Positions 17,311 through 25,293 of a DNA stretch of 64,000 nucleotides are shown here, one piece after another. The position numbers and the translations under genes are program-made. Origin of the DNA: Streptomyces scopuliridis RB72 (GTDB lineage Bacteria; Actinomycetota; Actinomycetes; Streptomycetales; Streptomycetaceae); assembly GCF_000718095.1 (NCBI RefSeq), contig NZ_JOEI01000005.1, positions 248,001-312,000 of the forward strand, written 5' to 3'. How positions within the stretch are numbered: position 1 is the stretch's first letter; each line of letters starts with the position of its first letter. The notes below the pieces were generated by a model. The model was not told the DNA's origin, did no database searches, and saw only the letters and a program-made list of their open reading frames with translations.

Positions 17311-18396
17311 GTGGCAGCGAACCCGCCGTCGGACAGGGGCACGCCCAAGGCCAGACGTACTCCCCCGCGCCGTCCGACCATGAAGGACATCGCCCAGCGC
17401 GCCGGGGTCTCGGAGAGCGCGGTCTCCTTCGCGCTCAATGACCGCCCCGGGGTCTCCGAGGTGACCCGCGACCGGGTACGCCGGGTCGCCGAGCAACTGG
17501 GCTGGCGGCCCAGTACCGCCGCCCGCGCGCTGTCGGGCGAGGGCTCGGCGACCGTCGGCCTGGTGCTGGCCCGTCCGGCGGCGACCCTCGGTGTCGACTC
17601 GTTCTTTCTCCAGCTGATCTCCGGCATCCAGGAGATCCTGTCAGAACGTCAACTCGGCCTGCTTTTCCAGGTGGTGGAGGATGTGCACGCCGAGTGCGCG
17701 GTCTACCGGCGCTGGTGGGCGGAGCACCGCGTCGACGGCGTGCTGGTCGTGGACCCCAGGACCGACGACCCCCGCCCCGATCTCCTGGACGAGCTGGGAC
17801 TTCCCGGTGTCGTCATCGGCGCGCTGCCCGCCGGCGATACGGGCCGCCACCCCGGCCTGTCGCAGGTACGGGCCGACGACGCGGGCGCGATGGCCGCGAT
17901 CGTGGGCCGGCTGTATGAGCTGGGGCACCGGCGCATCGTCCATATCGCGGGGCTGCCCACGCTCGCCCATACGGAGCGCCGTATCCGCTCGCTGCGGATC
18001 GAGGCCGACCGGCGCGGGCTGCCCGAGGCCCGCTCGCTGACCACCGACTACTCCGACACCGAGGGCGCGGCGGTGACCCGCCGGGTGCTGGAGGAGGACC
18101 GCCCGCCGACCGCCCTGATCTACGACAACGATGTGATGGCCGCGGCCGGGGCGGCGGTGACGACGGGGCTCGGTCTCTCCGTGCCCGGCGATGTCTCGGT
18201 CATCTCCTGGGAGGACTCGGCCCTCTGCCGGCTGGTGCGCCCGTGGCTCACCGCGCTCTCCCGCGACTCGGTCGCCTTCGGCCGGATCGCCGCGACGGAG
18301 CTGGCGGCGCTGCTCGACGGCGGCGGGGCCCGCACCGTACAAGTGCCGCTGCCCCGGCTGATCGAGCGGGAGAGCCTGGCTCCCGCGCGGCCGTAA
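17311..18396 (+). CDS. LacI family transcriptional repressor
   Basis: A 361-residue regulator. A 23-residue basic lead is followed by the LacI helix-turn-helix and hinge (MKDIAQRAGVSESAVSFALN, then VRRVAEQLGWRPSTAARALSG). Residues 85-355 form the periplasmic-binding-protein-like sensor, with the usual late motif VSVISWEDSALCRL. AAAGAGG 7-13 bases upstream supports the GTG at 17311. It is divergent from a sugar ABC importer and mannosidase, and twin operators lie between them, so it is very likely the local repressor, released by an imported sugar. Confidence 0.94.
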   Translation: MAANPPSDRGTPKARRTPPRRPTMKDIAQRAGVSESAVSFALNDRPGVSEVTRDRVRRVAEQLGWRPSTAARALSGEGSATVGLVLARPAATLGVDSFFLQLISGIQEILSERQLGLLFQVVEDVHAECAVYRRWWAEHRVDGVLVVDPRTDDPRPDLLDELGLPGVVIGALPAGDTGRHPGLSQVRADDAGAMAAIVGRLYELGHRRIVHIAGLPTLAHTERRIRSLRIEADRRGLPEARSLTTDYSDTEGAAVTRRVLEEDRPPTALIYDNDVMAAAGAAVTTGLGLSVPGDVSVISWEDSALCRLVRPWLTALSRDSVAFGRIAATELAALLDGGGARTVQVPLPRLIERESLAPARP

Positions 18397-18425
18397 CGCG
18401 TCGGAAATACATCGCCGCACGACCA

Positions 18426-18460
18426 TTGACACCCGAAGAGATCAAGTGATCTATTCACTT
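18426..18460 (+). promoter_or_regulatory. Promoter and autoregulatory operator of the GntR gene
   Basis: A consensus -35, TTGACA, lies at 18426-18431. The inverted repeat AAGTGA-N5-TCACTT (18444-18460) covers the -10 region (ATCTAT at 17-bp spacing) and ends one base before the ATG. The operator-over-promoter layout suggests autorepression. Confidence 0.65.
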
Positions 18461-18461
18461 C

Positions 18462-19202
18462 ATGAGTCGCAGTGAACTGTCACTGTCCGAGCATCTGGCG
18501 GACAGCATCGTCGAGATCATCCGTACCGAACAGCTGGTCCCCGGGGACGCCTTGGCGTCCTCGCGTGACCTCGCCCGCCGGTTCGACGTCACCACGCCCA
18601 CGGTCCGCGAGGCCCTGCGCAGGCTTGAGGCCACCGGTGTGGTGGAGTTCCGGCACGGCTCGGGAACGTATGTCGGGCCGGGCAGTGAGCGACGGCTGCT
18701 CGCCAATCCGCATCTTCCGCGCGGCAGTCGCGAGTCGGTGCTCGAACTCGTCGAGGCGCGGCTGGTGCTGGAACCCGCCGTGGCCGCCGCCGCGGCGCGT
18801 ACCCGCGTACCGGAAGCAGTGGAGCGGTTGCGGACCGCGGCGGCCAACGCGCTGCATCCGCCGCGCGAGTCGCTGCGGGCCTCGGTGCATTTCCATGTGG
18901 TGCTGGCGGCCGCGAGCGGCAACGCGCTGCTGCGCGAGACCGTCGAGGCGCTGCTCCAGGTCAGAGCGCGGGAGCAGGTCGAGATCCGGCACCGCTACAA
19001 CGACCGCGCACGGGACCACGCGGAGCATGTGGAGATCTTCGAGGCGGTACGGGACGGGGACGCGGAGGCGGCCGAGCGGCTGACCCGGGAACATCTGGGC
19101 TTCATCCGCGAGGCGGTCCTCGCCGCCGACTTCCCGGACACCGACACGGCGACGGCGACAACGGAAGACAGCGCCGGAACAGATCTGGAGATCCCCCGAT
19201 GA
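18462..19202 (+). CDS. GntR/FadR family transcriptional regulator
   Basis: A 246-residue regulator. The winged helix occupies residues 5-70 (SLSEHLADSIVEIIRTEQLVPGDAL, then VTTPTVREALRRLEATGVVEF). An FCD-type all-helical ligand domain follows (residues 85-225), with metal-binding histidines expected in VHFHVVLAAASGN and DHAEHVEIFEAV. The stop overlaps the creatininase-family start as ATGA. It probably senses a carboxylate and controls the downstream creatininase-esterase-AbgT genes. Confidence 0.93.
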   Translation: MSRSELSLSEHLADSIVEIIRTEQLVPGDALASSRDLARRFDVTTPTVREALRRLEATGVVEFRHGSGTYVGPGSERRLLANPHLPRGSRESVLELVEARLVLEPAVAAAAARTRVPEAVERLRTAAANALHPPRESLRASVHFHVVLAAASGNALLRETVEALLQVRAREQVEIRHRYNDRARDHAEHVEIFEAVRDGDAEAAERLTREHLGFIREAVLAADFPDTDTATATTEDSAGTDLEIPR

Positions 19203-19972
19203 ACGCCGCGCCGCCCCTGCGACTCGCCGAGATGACCACCGAAGAGGCGGCCACCGCCGTCACGGCCAGCCCCGTGGTGATCATCCCGGCCGGCGCGTTC
19301 GAACAGCACGGTCCCGCGATGCCCCTGGCCACGGACACGATCCGGGCCGAGGGCGTGGCCGAACGCGTGGCCGCCGCGCTGGCCGGCCGCGCGGTGATCG
19401 GCCCCCCGCTGCCGGTCGGGGTCTCCCCGCACCATCTCGCCTTCGCCGGCACGGTCACGCTCACCACCACGACCCTGGCCGCGGTGGTCCGTGAGTACGT
19501 GGAGAGCCTGTACCGGCACGGCTGGCGGAAGGTGCTCGTCATCACCGGCCACGGCGGCAACAACGCCACGCTGTCCACGGTGGCGCAGGATCTGCTCACC
19601 ACCCACCCCGGTCTCCAGTTCGCCTGGACCCCCGTCACCCCGCTCGCGGCCGATGTCGTGTCCGGGATGGGGGTCAGCGAGGTGCACGGTCACAGCGGCG
19701 AGGCCGAGACCGCGCAGATGCTCCATCTCGCGCCCGGACTGGTCCACACCGACCGGCTCACCGCCGGTACGACCTCCACCGCCCAACTCGACCCGCTCTC
19801 CCGGCTCTCGCGCCATGGCGCCCACCCCGCGCTCGTCGTGCGCTACGACCGGCTCAGCCCCAATGGAATCCTCGGTGACCCGCGCCGGGCGACCGCCGAG
19901 GACGGACAGGCGGTCGTCGACGCCGTTGTGGTCCGTGTGGTCGCCTTCGTCAAGGAGTGGCTGGACGCCTGA
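19199..19972 (+). CDS. Creatininase-family amidohydrolase
   Basis: A 257-residue member of the creatininase family, metal-dependent enzymes that open cyclic or linear amides. Metal-binding residues are visible: E35 and H37 in GAFEQHGPAMPLATD, D46, the His of ITGHGGNNA, and the Glu of HGHSGEAET. The same fold includes the mycofactocin peptidase MftE, but no other mycofactocin gene is present here, so that role is unlikely. It starts inside the stop of the GntR regulator gene, hence strict co-expression. Substrate not known. Confidence 0.9.
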   Translation: MNAAPPLRLAEMTTEEAATAVTASPVVIIPAGAFEQHGPAMPLATDTIRAEGVAERVAAALAGRAVIGPPLPVGVSPHHLAFAGTVTLTTTTLAAVVREYVESLYRHGWRKVLVITGHGGNNATLSTVAQDLLTTHPGLQFAWTPVTPLAADVVSGMGVSEVHGHSGEAETAQMLHLAPGLVHTDRLTAGTTSTAQLDPLSRLSRHGAHPALVVRYDRLSPNGILGDPRRATAEDGQAVVDAVVVRVVAFVKEWLDA

Positions 19973-20006
19973 ACCGGGCGCCCGCGCCCGCCACTTCCCC
20001 GCAGCC

Positions 20007-20049
20007 GGCACCGCGCCGCCCGCGCCGCTGTAAGGGCGCGCGTGGTGCC
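20007..20049 (+). terminator. Possible hairpin after the creatininase gene
   Basis: GGCACC ... GGTGCC flanks a GC-rich core (GCGC runs on both sides). It could attenuate transcription between the creatininase and esterase genes. The stem has bulges and the call is weak. The remainder of the 278-bp gap shows nothing clear. Confidence 0.3.
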
Positions 20050-20250
20050 GTAGGCAGCACCCGCCCGCATCGCCGGGTCCGTACGACAACACCCCTCGCG
20101 CACCACCTCCGCGCGCGTGAGCGCTCCGTGTCAGCCCTCACGCCGCCCGCATCGCGCCTCCGCGCCGCGATCCCCGCCCCGCCTCATGGGGCACCCCTGC
20201 CGAAATCCAGTGAGCCGTCCGCCCCAGGCGTCCGGCAGAAGGAGCCTGCC

Positions 20251-21243
20251 ATGAACTCCCTCCAACGGATGGCGACCGCCGCCGTGGGCCTCGTCCTGTG
20301 CCTCGCGACGACCGGAGCGACTACCGGAGCGTTGACCGGGACCGCGACCGCCGCCCCCGTACCGCACGGCACATCGAAGGCCGCCTGCCGGCTGCCCGCC
20401 CCGCATGCGCCCGGCACCAGCGCGTCGCACACGATCAGCAGCGGCGGCCGGGACCGTACGTATCAGCTCCATCTCCCGGCCGGCTACGCCGAGAAGCGCG
20501 ACTGGCCGGTGATCCTCGCCTTCCACGGCCGGGGCAACACCGGTGCCGGTACGGAGGAGTTCTCCAAGCTCTCCACCCTGCCGGCGGTCGTGGTCTACCC
20601 CGACGGGGTCATCGGCACCGGTGACGGGGACCGCCAGGCGTGGCAGGGCGCTCCGTACGCGGCGGCCGGAGTGGACGACGTCCGGTTCACCGAAGACCTC
20701 CTGGACCGGCTGGAGTCCACCCTCTGCGTGGACGAGCGGCGGGTGTACGCCACCGGGAAGTCCAACGGGGCGGGGTTCGTCTCCACCCTGCTCGCCTGCC
20801 GCATGGCGGACCGGATCGCCGCCATCGCGCCCGTGGCCGCCGCCCTCTATCCCACCGGTGAGCCGTGCGAGCCGTCCCGTCCGGTGCCCGTCATCGAGTT
20901 CCACGGCACCGGCGATGCCACCATCCCGTACGCCGGGGACGCCGACCGCGGACTGCCCGCCATCCAGGACTGGTTGGCGGAGTGGGCCGAGCGGAACGGC
21001 TGCGCCTCCCGCGCCCGCGACCGGGTGACCGAGCCCGACATCACCGTCGCCCGCTGGCGCGGCTGCGACCGAGGGGCCGAGGTACGGCATGTCGCGGTCA
21101 CCGACGGCGGACACACCTGGCCCGGCGCCGACAGCTACAGCGGCGGCGGATACACCACGCAGACCATCGAGGCGCACGAGGTCATGTGGCAGTTCCTGCG
21201 CCCGTTCCGTACCCCCGCGTCCCCCGCGTCCCCCCGTCACTGA
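20251..21243 (+). CDS. Secreted esterase, PHB-depolymerase/feruloyl-esterase (LpqC-like) family
   Basis: A 330-residue alpha/beta hydrolase with a Sec signal peptide (residues 1-35, ending TATAAP). The nucleophile elbow is GKSNG (GxSxG), the acid is expected in EFHGTGDATI, and the catalytic His is in TDGGHTWPG. Oxyanion-hole residues lie in AFHGRGNTG. The family includes polyhydroxybutyrate depolymerases, feruloyl and acetylxylan esterases. AGAAGGAG just upstream sets the ATG at 20251. It lies between an amidohydrolase and an AbgT transporter, suggesting it frees a small molecule outside the cell for import. Confidence 0.9.
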   Translation: MNSLQRMATAAVGLVLCLATTGATTGALTGTATAAPVPHGTSKAACRLPAPHAPGTSASHTISSGGRDRTYQLHLPAGYAEKRDWPVILAFHGRGNTGAGTEEFSKLSTLPAVVVYPDGVIGTGDGDRQAWQGAPYAAAGVDDVRFTEDLLDRLESTLCVDERRVYATGKSNGAGFVSTLLACRMADRIAAIAPVAAALYPTGEPCEPSRPVPVIEFHGTGDATIPYAGDADRGLPAIQDWLAEWAERNGCASRARDRVTEPDITVARWRGCDRGAEVRHVAVTDGGHTWPGADSYSGGGYTTQTIEAHEVMWQFLRPFRTPASPASPRH

Positions 21244-21297
21244 GACCCGCCCCCCGCGCCCCGCCGCCCGCAGGAACCGAGCAAGGAGCCCGCTCCC

Positions 21298-22923
21298 ATG
21301 ACCACGCCGCCACCCGCACCACCCGGCAGACCCTCCCCACCACCCGACGGACCCCCCGACGGAACAGACGGAACCGGGTCCGCCGCCCCGGCCGCGACCG
21401 ACGACGGGACCCGGCTCCCGCGCATCGTCCGCGCGATGGCCGTCATCGAGCGGGCGGGCAACGCGCTGCCGCACCCGTTCTGGCTGTTCTGGATCCTCTC
21501 CGCCCTGCTCGCGGTCATCAGCGCGATACTGGCCGCCGCCGATGTCTCCGTCGTCTCCCCCAGCGACCACAAGACCGTCACCGTGCAGAATCTGCTCAGC
21601 GGTGACGGGCTCGCCATGGCCGTCTCGACGATGATCGAGAACTTCGCCACCTTCCCGCCGATGGCCACCATCGTCGTGGTGATCATGGGTGTCGCCGTGG
21701 CCGAACGCACCGGCTTCCTCGCGGCGCTGATGCGGGTCGGTGTCTCGCGGGTACCGGCCTCGTGGGTGGTGTTCGCCGTCGCCTTCGCCGGCACCGTCTC
21801 CCATGTCGCCTCGGCCGCCGCCTACATCATCCTCGTACCGCTGGGCGGGCTGGCGTTCCGGGCCGTGGGGCGCTCCCCGATCCTCGGCGTCGTGGTCGCG
21901 TACACCTCCATCGCCTCGGGGTACGACGCGAGCCCGGTCCCCACGCCCAACGACGCCATCTTCGCCGGGATCACCACCGCCGCGGCGCGGATCGTGGGCG
22001 GCGACGACGCGTATGTGTCGCCGCTGAGCAACTGGTTCTTCAATATCGCCTCGTCGCTGCTGCTGGCCCTCGTCATCACGCTGGTGACGAAGTTCGTCCT
22101 GAGCAAGCGGCCGGATCTCGACGCGGATCCCGACGCCGATCTGGAGGACCTCGGGGCGCTCACCCTCAGCGCGCGGGAACGCTCGGCGCTGCGCGCGGCC
22201 GTACTCGCCCTGCTGGCGGCGCTCGTGGTGCTCGTCGCGGTCATGGTGCCCCAGTCGTCACCGCTGCGCGGTGAGGGCGGCAGCATCGTGGAGTCGCCGT
22301 TCCTGGACGGCATCGCGGCGGTCGTCGCGCTGGTCTTCGGGCTGGTGGGCATCGTGTACGGCTACCGCTCGGGCTCCGTCACCTCGGCCGGTGACATACC
22401 GAAGCTGATGGGCCGGGGCATCATGCAGATGGCGCCGGTGCTGGTGCTGTTCTTCGCGATCGCCCAGTTCCTGGCGTACTTCGACTGGACCCATATCGGT
22501 GATGTGCTCGCGGTCAGGGCGGCGGAGGCGCTGGAGCAGAGCGGGATGCCGATCGTCCTGGTGTTCCTGCTGATCCTCGTCCTGCTGACGCTGGTCAATG
22601 TCATGGTCACCAGCGGGTCGGCGATGTGGGCGATGTGCGCGCCCGTTCTGGTGCCGATGCTGATGCTGGTGAGCGTGCCCGCCGAGACGACCCAGGCGCT
22701 GTTCCGGATCGCCGACTCGGGGTCGACCGCGATCACGCCGATGAGTCCGTACTTCGTGATGGCGCTGGGCTTCCTCCAGCGCTACCGCAAGAGCGCGGGG
22801 ATCGGCACGCTGGCCTCGTACACCCTGCCGCTGGCCCTGGCGATGACGGTCGCGTGGACCGCGCTGTTCCTCGTCTGGTGGGCGGTGGGTATTCCGCTCG
22901 GCCCGGGGGCTCCGGTGCGCTGA
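21298..22923 (+). CDS. AbgT family transporter (aminobenzoyl-glutamate type)
   Basis: A 541-residue inner-membrane transporter with a Pro/Asp-rich cytosolic start and about 11-13 helices. Family signatures include PHPFWLFWILSALLAV, ASGYDASPVPTPNDAI and TSGSAMWAMCAPVLVPML plus ADSGSTAITPMSPYF. Members import p-aminobenzoyl-glutamate or export sulfonamides. AAGGAG lies 11-16 bases upstream of the ATG. Being only 54 bp after the esterase gene and followed by a terminator, it closes the GntR-creatininase-esterase unit. Confidence 0.93.
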   Translation: MTTPPPAPPGRPSPPPDGPPDGTDGTGSAAPAATDDGTRLPRIVRAMAVIERAGNALPHPFWLFWILSALLAVISAILAAADVSVVSPSDHKTVTVQNLLSGDGLAMAVSTMIENFATFPPMATIVVVIMGVAVAERTGFLAALMRVGVSRVPASWVVFAVAFAGTVSHVASAAAYIILVPLGGLAFRAVGRSPILGVVVAYTSIASGYDASPVPTPNDAIFAGITTAAARIVGGDDAYVSPLSNWFFNIASSLLLALVITLVTKFVLSKRPDLDADPDADLEDLGALTLSARERSALRAAVLALLAALVVLVAVMVPQSSPLRGEGGSIVESPFLDGIAAVVALVFGLVGIVYGYRSGSVTSAGDIPKLMGRGIMQMAPVLVLFFAIAQFLAYFDWTHIGDVLAVRAAEALEQSGMPIVLVFLLILVLLTLVNVMVTSGSAMWAMCAPVLVPMLMLVSVPAETTQALFRIADSGSTAITPMSPYFVMALGFLQRYRKSAGIGTLASYTLPLALAMTVAWTALFLVWWAVGIPLGPGAPVR

Positions 22924-22940
22924 GCCGGCGCCGGGGACGA

Positions 22941-22965
22941 GGGGAGGGCTCCTGCGGCCCTCCCC
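22941..22965 (+). terminator. Terminator after the AbgT gene
   Basis: Perfect 9-bp stem GGGGAGGGC / GCCCTCCCC with a 7-nt loop followed by TCTGTCC. Confidence 0.8.
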
Positions 22966-23073
22966 TCTGTCCATGCGGCCGTCCATGCGGCCGTGCCGCA
23001 GGGTTATTTCGACGGTATGAAATACCCCGGCCGGCGGTTGACGGGGCGATCGGGCCGCTGCGACTCTCCCGGC

Positions 23074-24405
23074 ATGTCCCTGGCATCCCCTCCTCCGACC
23101 GAATCCGCTGAGTCCGGCGAATCCGCCGAATCCGCGTACGACCGGATCCGGCTGCGCCAGTGGCGGCGCGGCCGGGCCCGCTCCGCCGAGGTCGAACGCC
23201 GTGATCTGCTGCGGCTGTTCGCGACGGCCGCCGCCGCCGGACCGCTCGCCGCGGCGGCGCCAGGCATCGCGCGGGCCGCCTCACCGGCTGCGCCCGTCGC
23301 GGCCCCCGCCGCGGCCCCCGCCGCGGCCCCCGGCATCGTGAAACCGCTGCCGTCCGAGGTGTTCACCATCCGGGGCACCAACGCCGAGACCAACTTCGCG
23401 GCGCTGCGCACCACCGGCCCGCACACACCCGCCAGCCACTTCTTCGTCCGCAACCACACCGTCACGCCCCGGATCGACGCCGCCGCCTGGACATTGACGA
23501 TCTGGGGCAGCGGACTGCGCGGCGGCTCCGTGGACTTCGGCTACGACGAGCTGCGCGCGCTCCCGTCCGTGACCCGTACCGCGTTCATCGAGTGCGCCGG
23601 GAACGGCCGCAGTTACTACACCACCCAGCAGAACCAGCAGGTGTCCGGTACGGCCTGGACGCTGGGCGCCATCGGGGTCGGACGGTGGCGCGGGGTGCGG
23701 CTCGCCGAGGTGCTGCGCCGCGCGGGCCTGAGCCCCGACGCCGTCGACGTCCTGCCGCGCGGCCTGGACGACGAGGTCATCAGCGAGGGAACGAATCTGG
23801 GCCGGGTGCGCCGGCCGCTGCCGGTGGCCAAGGCGCTGGACGACGTGCTGCTCGCGTACGAGCTGAACGGCGAGCCGCTGCCGCCCGACCACGGCTATCC
23901 GGTCCGGCTGATCGTCCCGTCCTGGGTGGGCATCGCGAACATCAAGTGGCTCGGTGACATCGAGGTGAGCGCCGAGCCGCTGTACAGCCCCTGGAACACC
24001 ACGCTCTACCGGCTGTTCGGCGCCGGGTATCCGCCCGAGGGCAGTGCGCCGCTGACCCGGCAGACCCTCAAGAGCGCCTTCGAGCTGGCGGACGGCGCCA
24101 CCGTCGCCGCCCGTCGGCCGCGGGTGCTGACCGGGCGCTCCTGGTCGGGCGGGGCGCCGGTACGGTCGGTGGAGATCAGTACCGACGGCGGGACGCGCTG
24201 GCGGCGCGCGCGGCTGCATGACGCGCCCCGGCGCGGCGGTTGGGTCCGCTGGTCCGCCGACTGGACACCGGGCGGTCCGGGCCCCGCCGTACTGCTGGCG
24301 CGCGCGACGGACGGCTCGGGCCGCGTCCAGCCCGAGGTGGCCGTCCACAACACGCAGGGCTATCTGTTCGACGCCGTGGTACGCCACCGGGTGACAGTCG
24401 TCTGA
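23074..24405 (+). CDS. Sulfite oxidase-family molybdopterin enzyme, Tat-exported
   Basis: A 443-residue protein. After an acidic Ser/Glu repeat (ESAESGESAES) a Tat signal follows: ERRDLLRLF, a hydrophobic Ala-rich stretch and an A-rich cleavage area. The molybdenum domain holds the ligand Cys in FIECAGNGRSYY and the usual HGYPVRLIVPSWVGIANIKWL; a C-terminal Mo-co dimerization domain follows. It thus resembles periplasmic sulfite dehydrogenases. The ATG at 23074 fits a TTGACG-N18-GACTCT promoter ending 6 nt before it. It is the second molybdenum oxidoreductase in the window and shares the enzyme fold of the membrane-anchored one at 7060. Confidence 0.88.
   Translation: MSLASPPPTESAESGESAESAYDRIRLRQWRRGRARSAEVERRDLLRLFATAAAAGPLAAAAPGIARAASPAAPVAAPAAAPAAAPGIVKPLPSEVFTIRGTNAETNFAALRTTGPHTPASHFFVRNHTVTPRIDAAAWTLTIWGSGLRGGSVDFGYDELRALPSVTRTAFIECAGNGRSYYTTQQNQQVSGTAWTLGAIGVGRWRGVRLAEVLRRAGLSPDAVDVLPRGLDDEVISEGTNLGRVRRPLPVAKALDDVLLAYELNGEPLPPDHGYPVRLIVPSWVGIANIKWLGDIEVSAEPLYSPWNTTLYRLFGAGYPPEGSAPLTRQTLKSAFELADGATVAARRPRVLTGRSWSGGAPVRSVEISTDGGTRWRRARLHDAPRRGGWVRWSADWTPGGPGPAVLLARATDGSGRVQPEVAVHNTQGYLFDAVVRHRVTVV
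23299..23334. repeat. 12-bp tandem repeat coding an Ala/Pro linker
   Basis: Three near-identical GCGGCCCCCGCC units within the sulfite oxidase-like gene encode the AAPAAAPAAAPG linker just after the signal peptide. Such repeats change length easily by slippage, in multiples of four residues. Confidence 0.7.
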
Positions 24406-24417
24406 CCGGGAGCGCCG

Positions 24418-24449
24418 GACGGCCGGCCGTGCGGACACGGCCGGCCGTC
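24418..24449. terminator. Strong bidirectional terminator
   Basis: Perfect 12-bp stem GACGGCCGGCCG / CGGCCGGCCGTC, 8-nt loop, then TTC. Lies between the convergent sulfite oxidase-like gene and the small hypothetical gene. Confidence 0.85.
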
Positions 24450-24478
24450 TTCAACAGCGCACGAGGGCGCGGGAGATG

Positions 24479-24721
24479 TTACTGGACGGTACCGCGCTCA
24501 CCCCGTCCCTCGTCCTTGGCCCGTCGGTCGACGGAGCGCCGGTCGAGGGAACCCCGCTCGGCGAGACGCCGGTCGGCGGCGGCGATGGGTTCGGAGTCCC
24601 ACCCGGAATCGTCCGACCCACCGCCCGGACTCGGGGCCCGGCGACGGAGGTTCGAGGCGTCGGAGCGTGCGGCCTCGGCGCGGATCATGGCGTTGAGCGC
24701 GGCGAAGGGGTCAATGGGCAT
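24479..24721 (-). CDS. Small conserved-type hypothetical protein, 80 residues
   Basis: Begins MPIDPFAALNAMIRAEAARS and ends in a charged Arg/Asp-rich tail (AADRRLAERGSLDRRSVDRR). The ATG at 24721 has GAGGA 8 nt upstream. I recognise this only as a streptomycete hypothetical type; no catalytic motif is visible. The tail looks disordered and could bind nucleic acid or a partner, which is speculation. Confidence 0.6.
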   Translation of the reverse strand: MPIDPFAALNAMIRAEAARSDASNLRRRAPSPGGGSDDSGWDSEPIAAADRRLAERGSLDRRSVDRRAKDEGRGERGTVQ

Positions 24722-24818
24722 GGCTGTGTCCTCACAGTGAGAAGGTGCTGAAGAAACGCGACTGCTGTGGTCCGAAAGGCACTTCAGAGCCCCACGAGGC
24801 ACTGAAGGGCGGGACCTG

Positions 24819-25202
24819 TCAGCAGCGCAGCACCACACAGCGCGGCGTGACCGGCGCGCGCGGCGGCCACGTCGGCACGCACCGTCCGACGTACGGAACC
24901 CGTGCCCGCTCGCCGAACAGTCCGGTCTGGGTCAGGGGCTGTTGGGGCTCCCTGCCCGTCCGCTCGGTCCTGGCCGGGGCGGACTGCTCGGTCTCGGCGG
25001 TGTCCTGGTGTCCCTCGCCCGCCGGGTCACGGGAACCGGACGCGGGCGGCAGGGACTCGGGGTCCCGCATCGCCGCCGAGGACGGCGCGATCGACATGCC
25101 CAGGAAGGCGATCAGCACCAGCAGCGCCACCAGGGCGGCCCGGTGCGCGGCGGCGGCGCGGGCAACCGCGGCGCGGGTGGGAACGGACGTGGCACGCTTC
25201 AT
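24819..25202 (-). CDS. Hypothetical secreted or membrane-anchored protein
   Basis: A 127-residue product. Residues 20-45 (HRAALVALLVLIAFLGMSIAPSSA) form a signal peptide or single membrane anchor after a basic start. The rest is polar, rich in Pro, Glu and Arg, with two Cys near the end (RCVVLRC). AGGAGGT 8 nt before the ATG at 25202 decides that start over the upstream GTG. No family recognised. The next gene on this strand starts 97 bp downstream. Confidence 0.6.
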   Translation of the reverse strand: MKRATSVPTRAAVARAAAAHRAALVALLVLIAFLGMSIAPSSAAMRDPESLPPASGSRDPAGEGHQDTAETEQSAPARTERTGREPQQPLTQTGLFGERARVPYVGRCVPTWPPRAPVTPRCVVLRC

Positions 25203-25293
25203 GGGCACGACCTCCTGGACAACGCACCTCTGCCCAGAAACACACCCGCGCCGTCCTGCTACCGGCGGAAACCGCTCACACGGGGTACGCGAC

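Noticed and set aside
19199..19972. Mycofactocin system peptidase (MftE)
   Set aside because: Same fold, but no mftA-mftD or mftF genes are near; context is GntR-esterase-AbgT.
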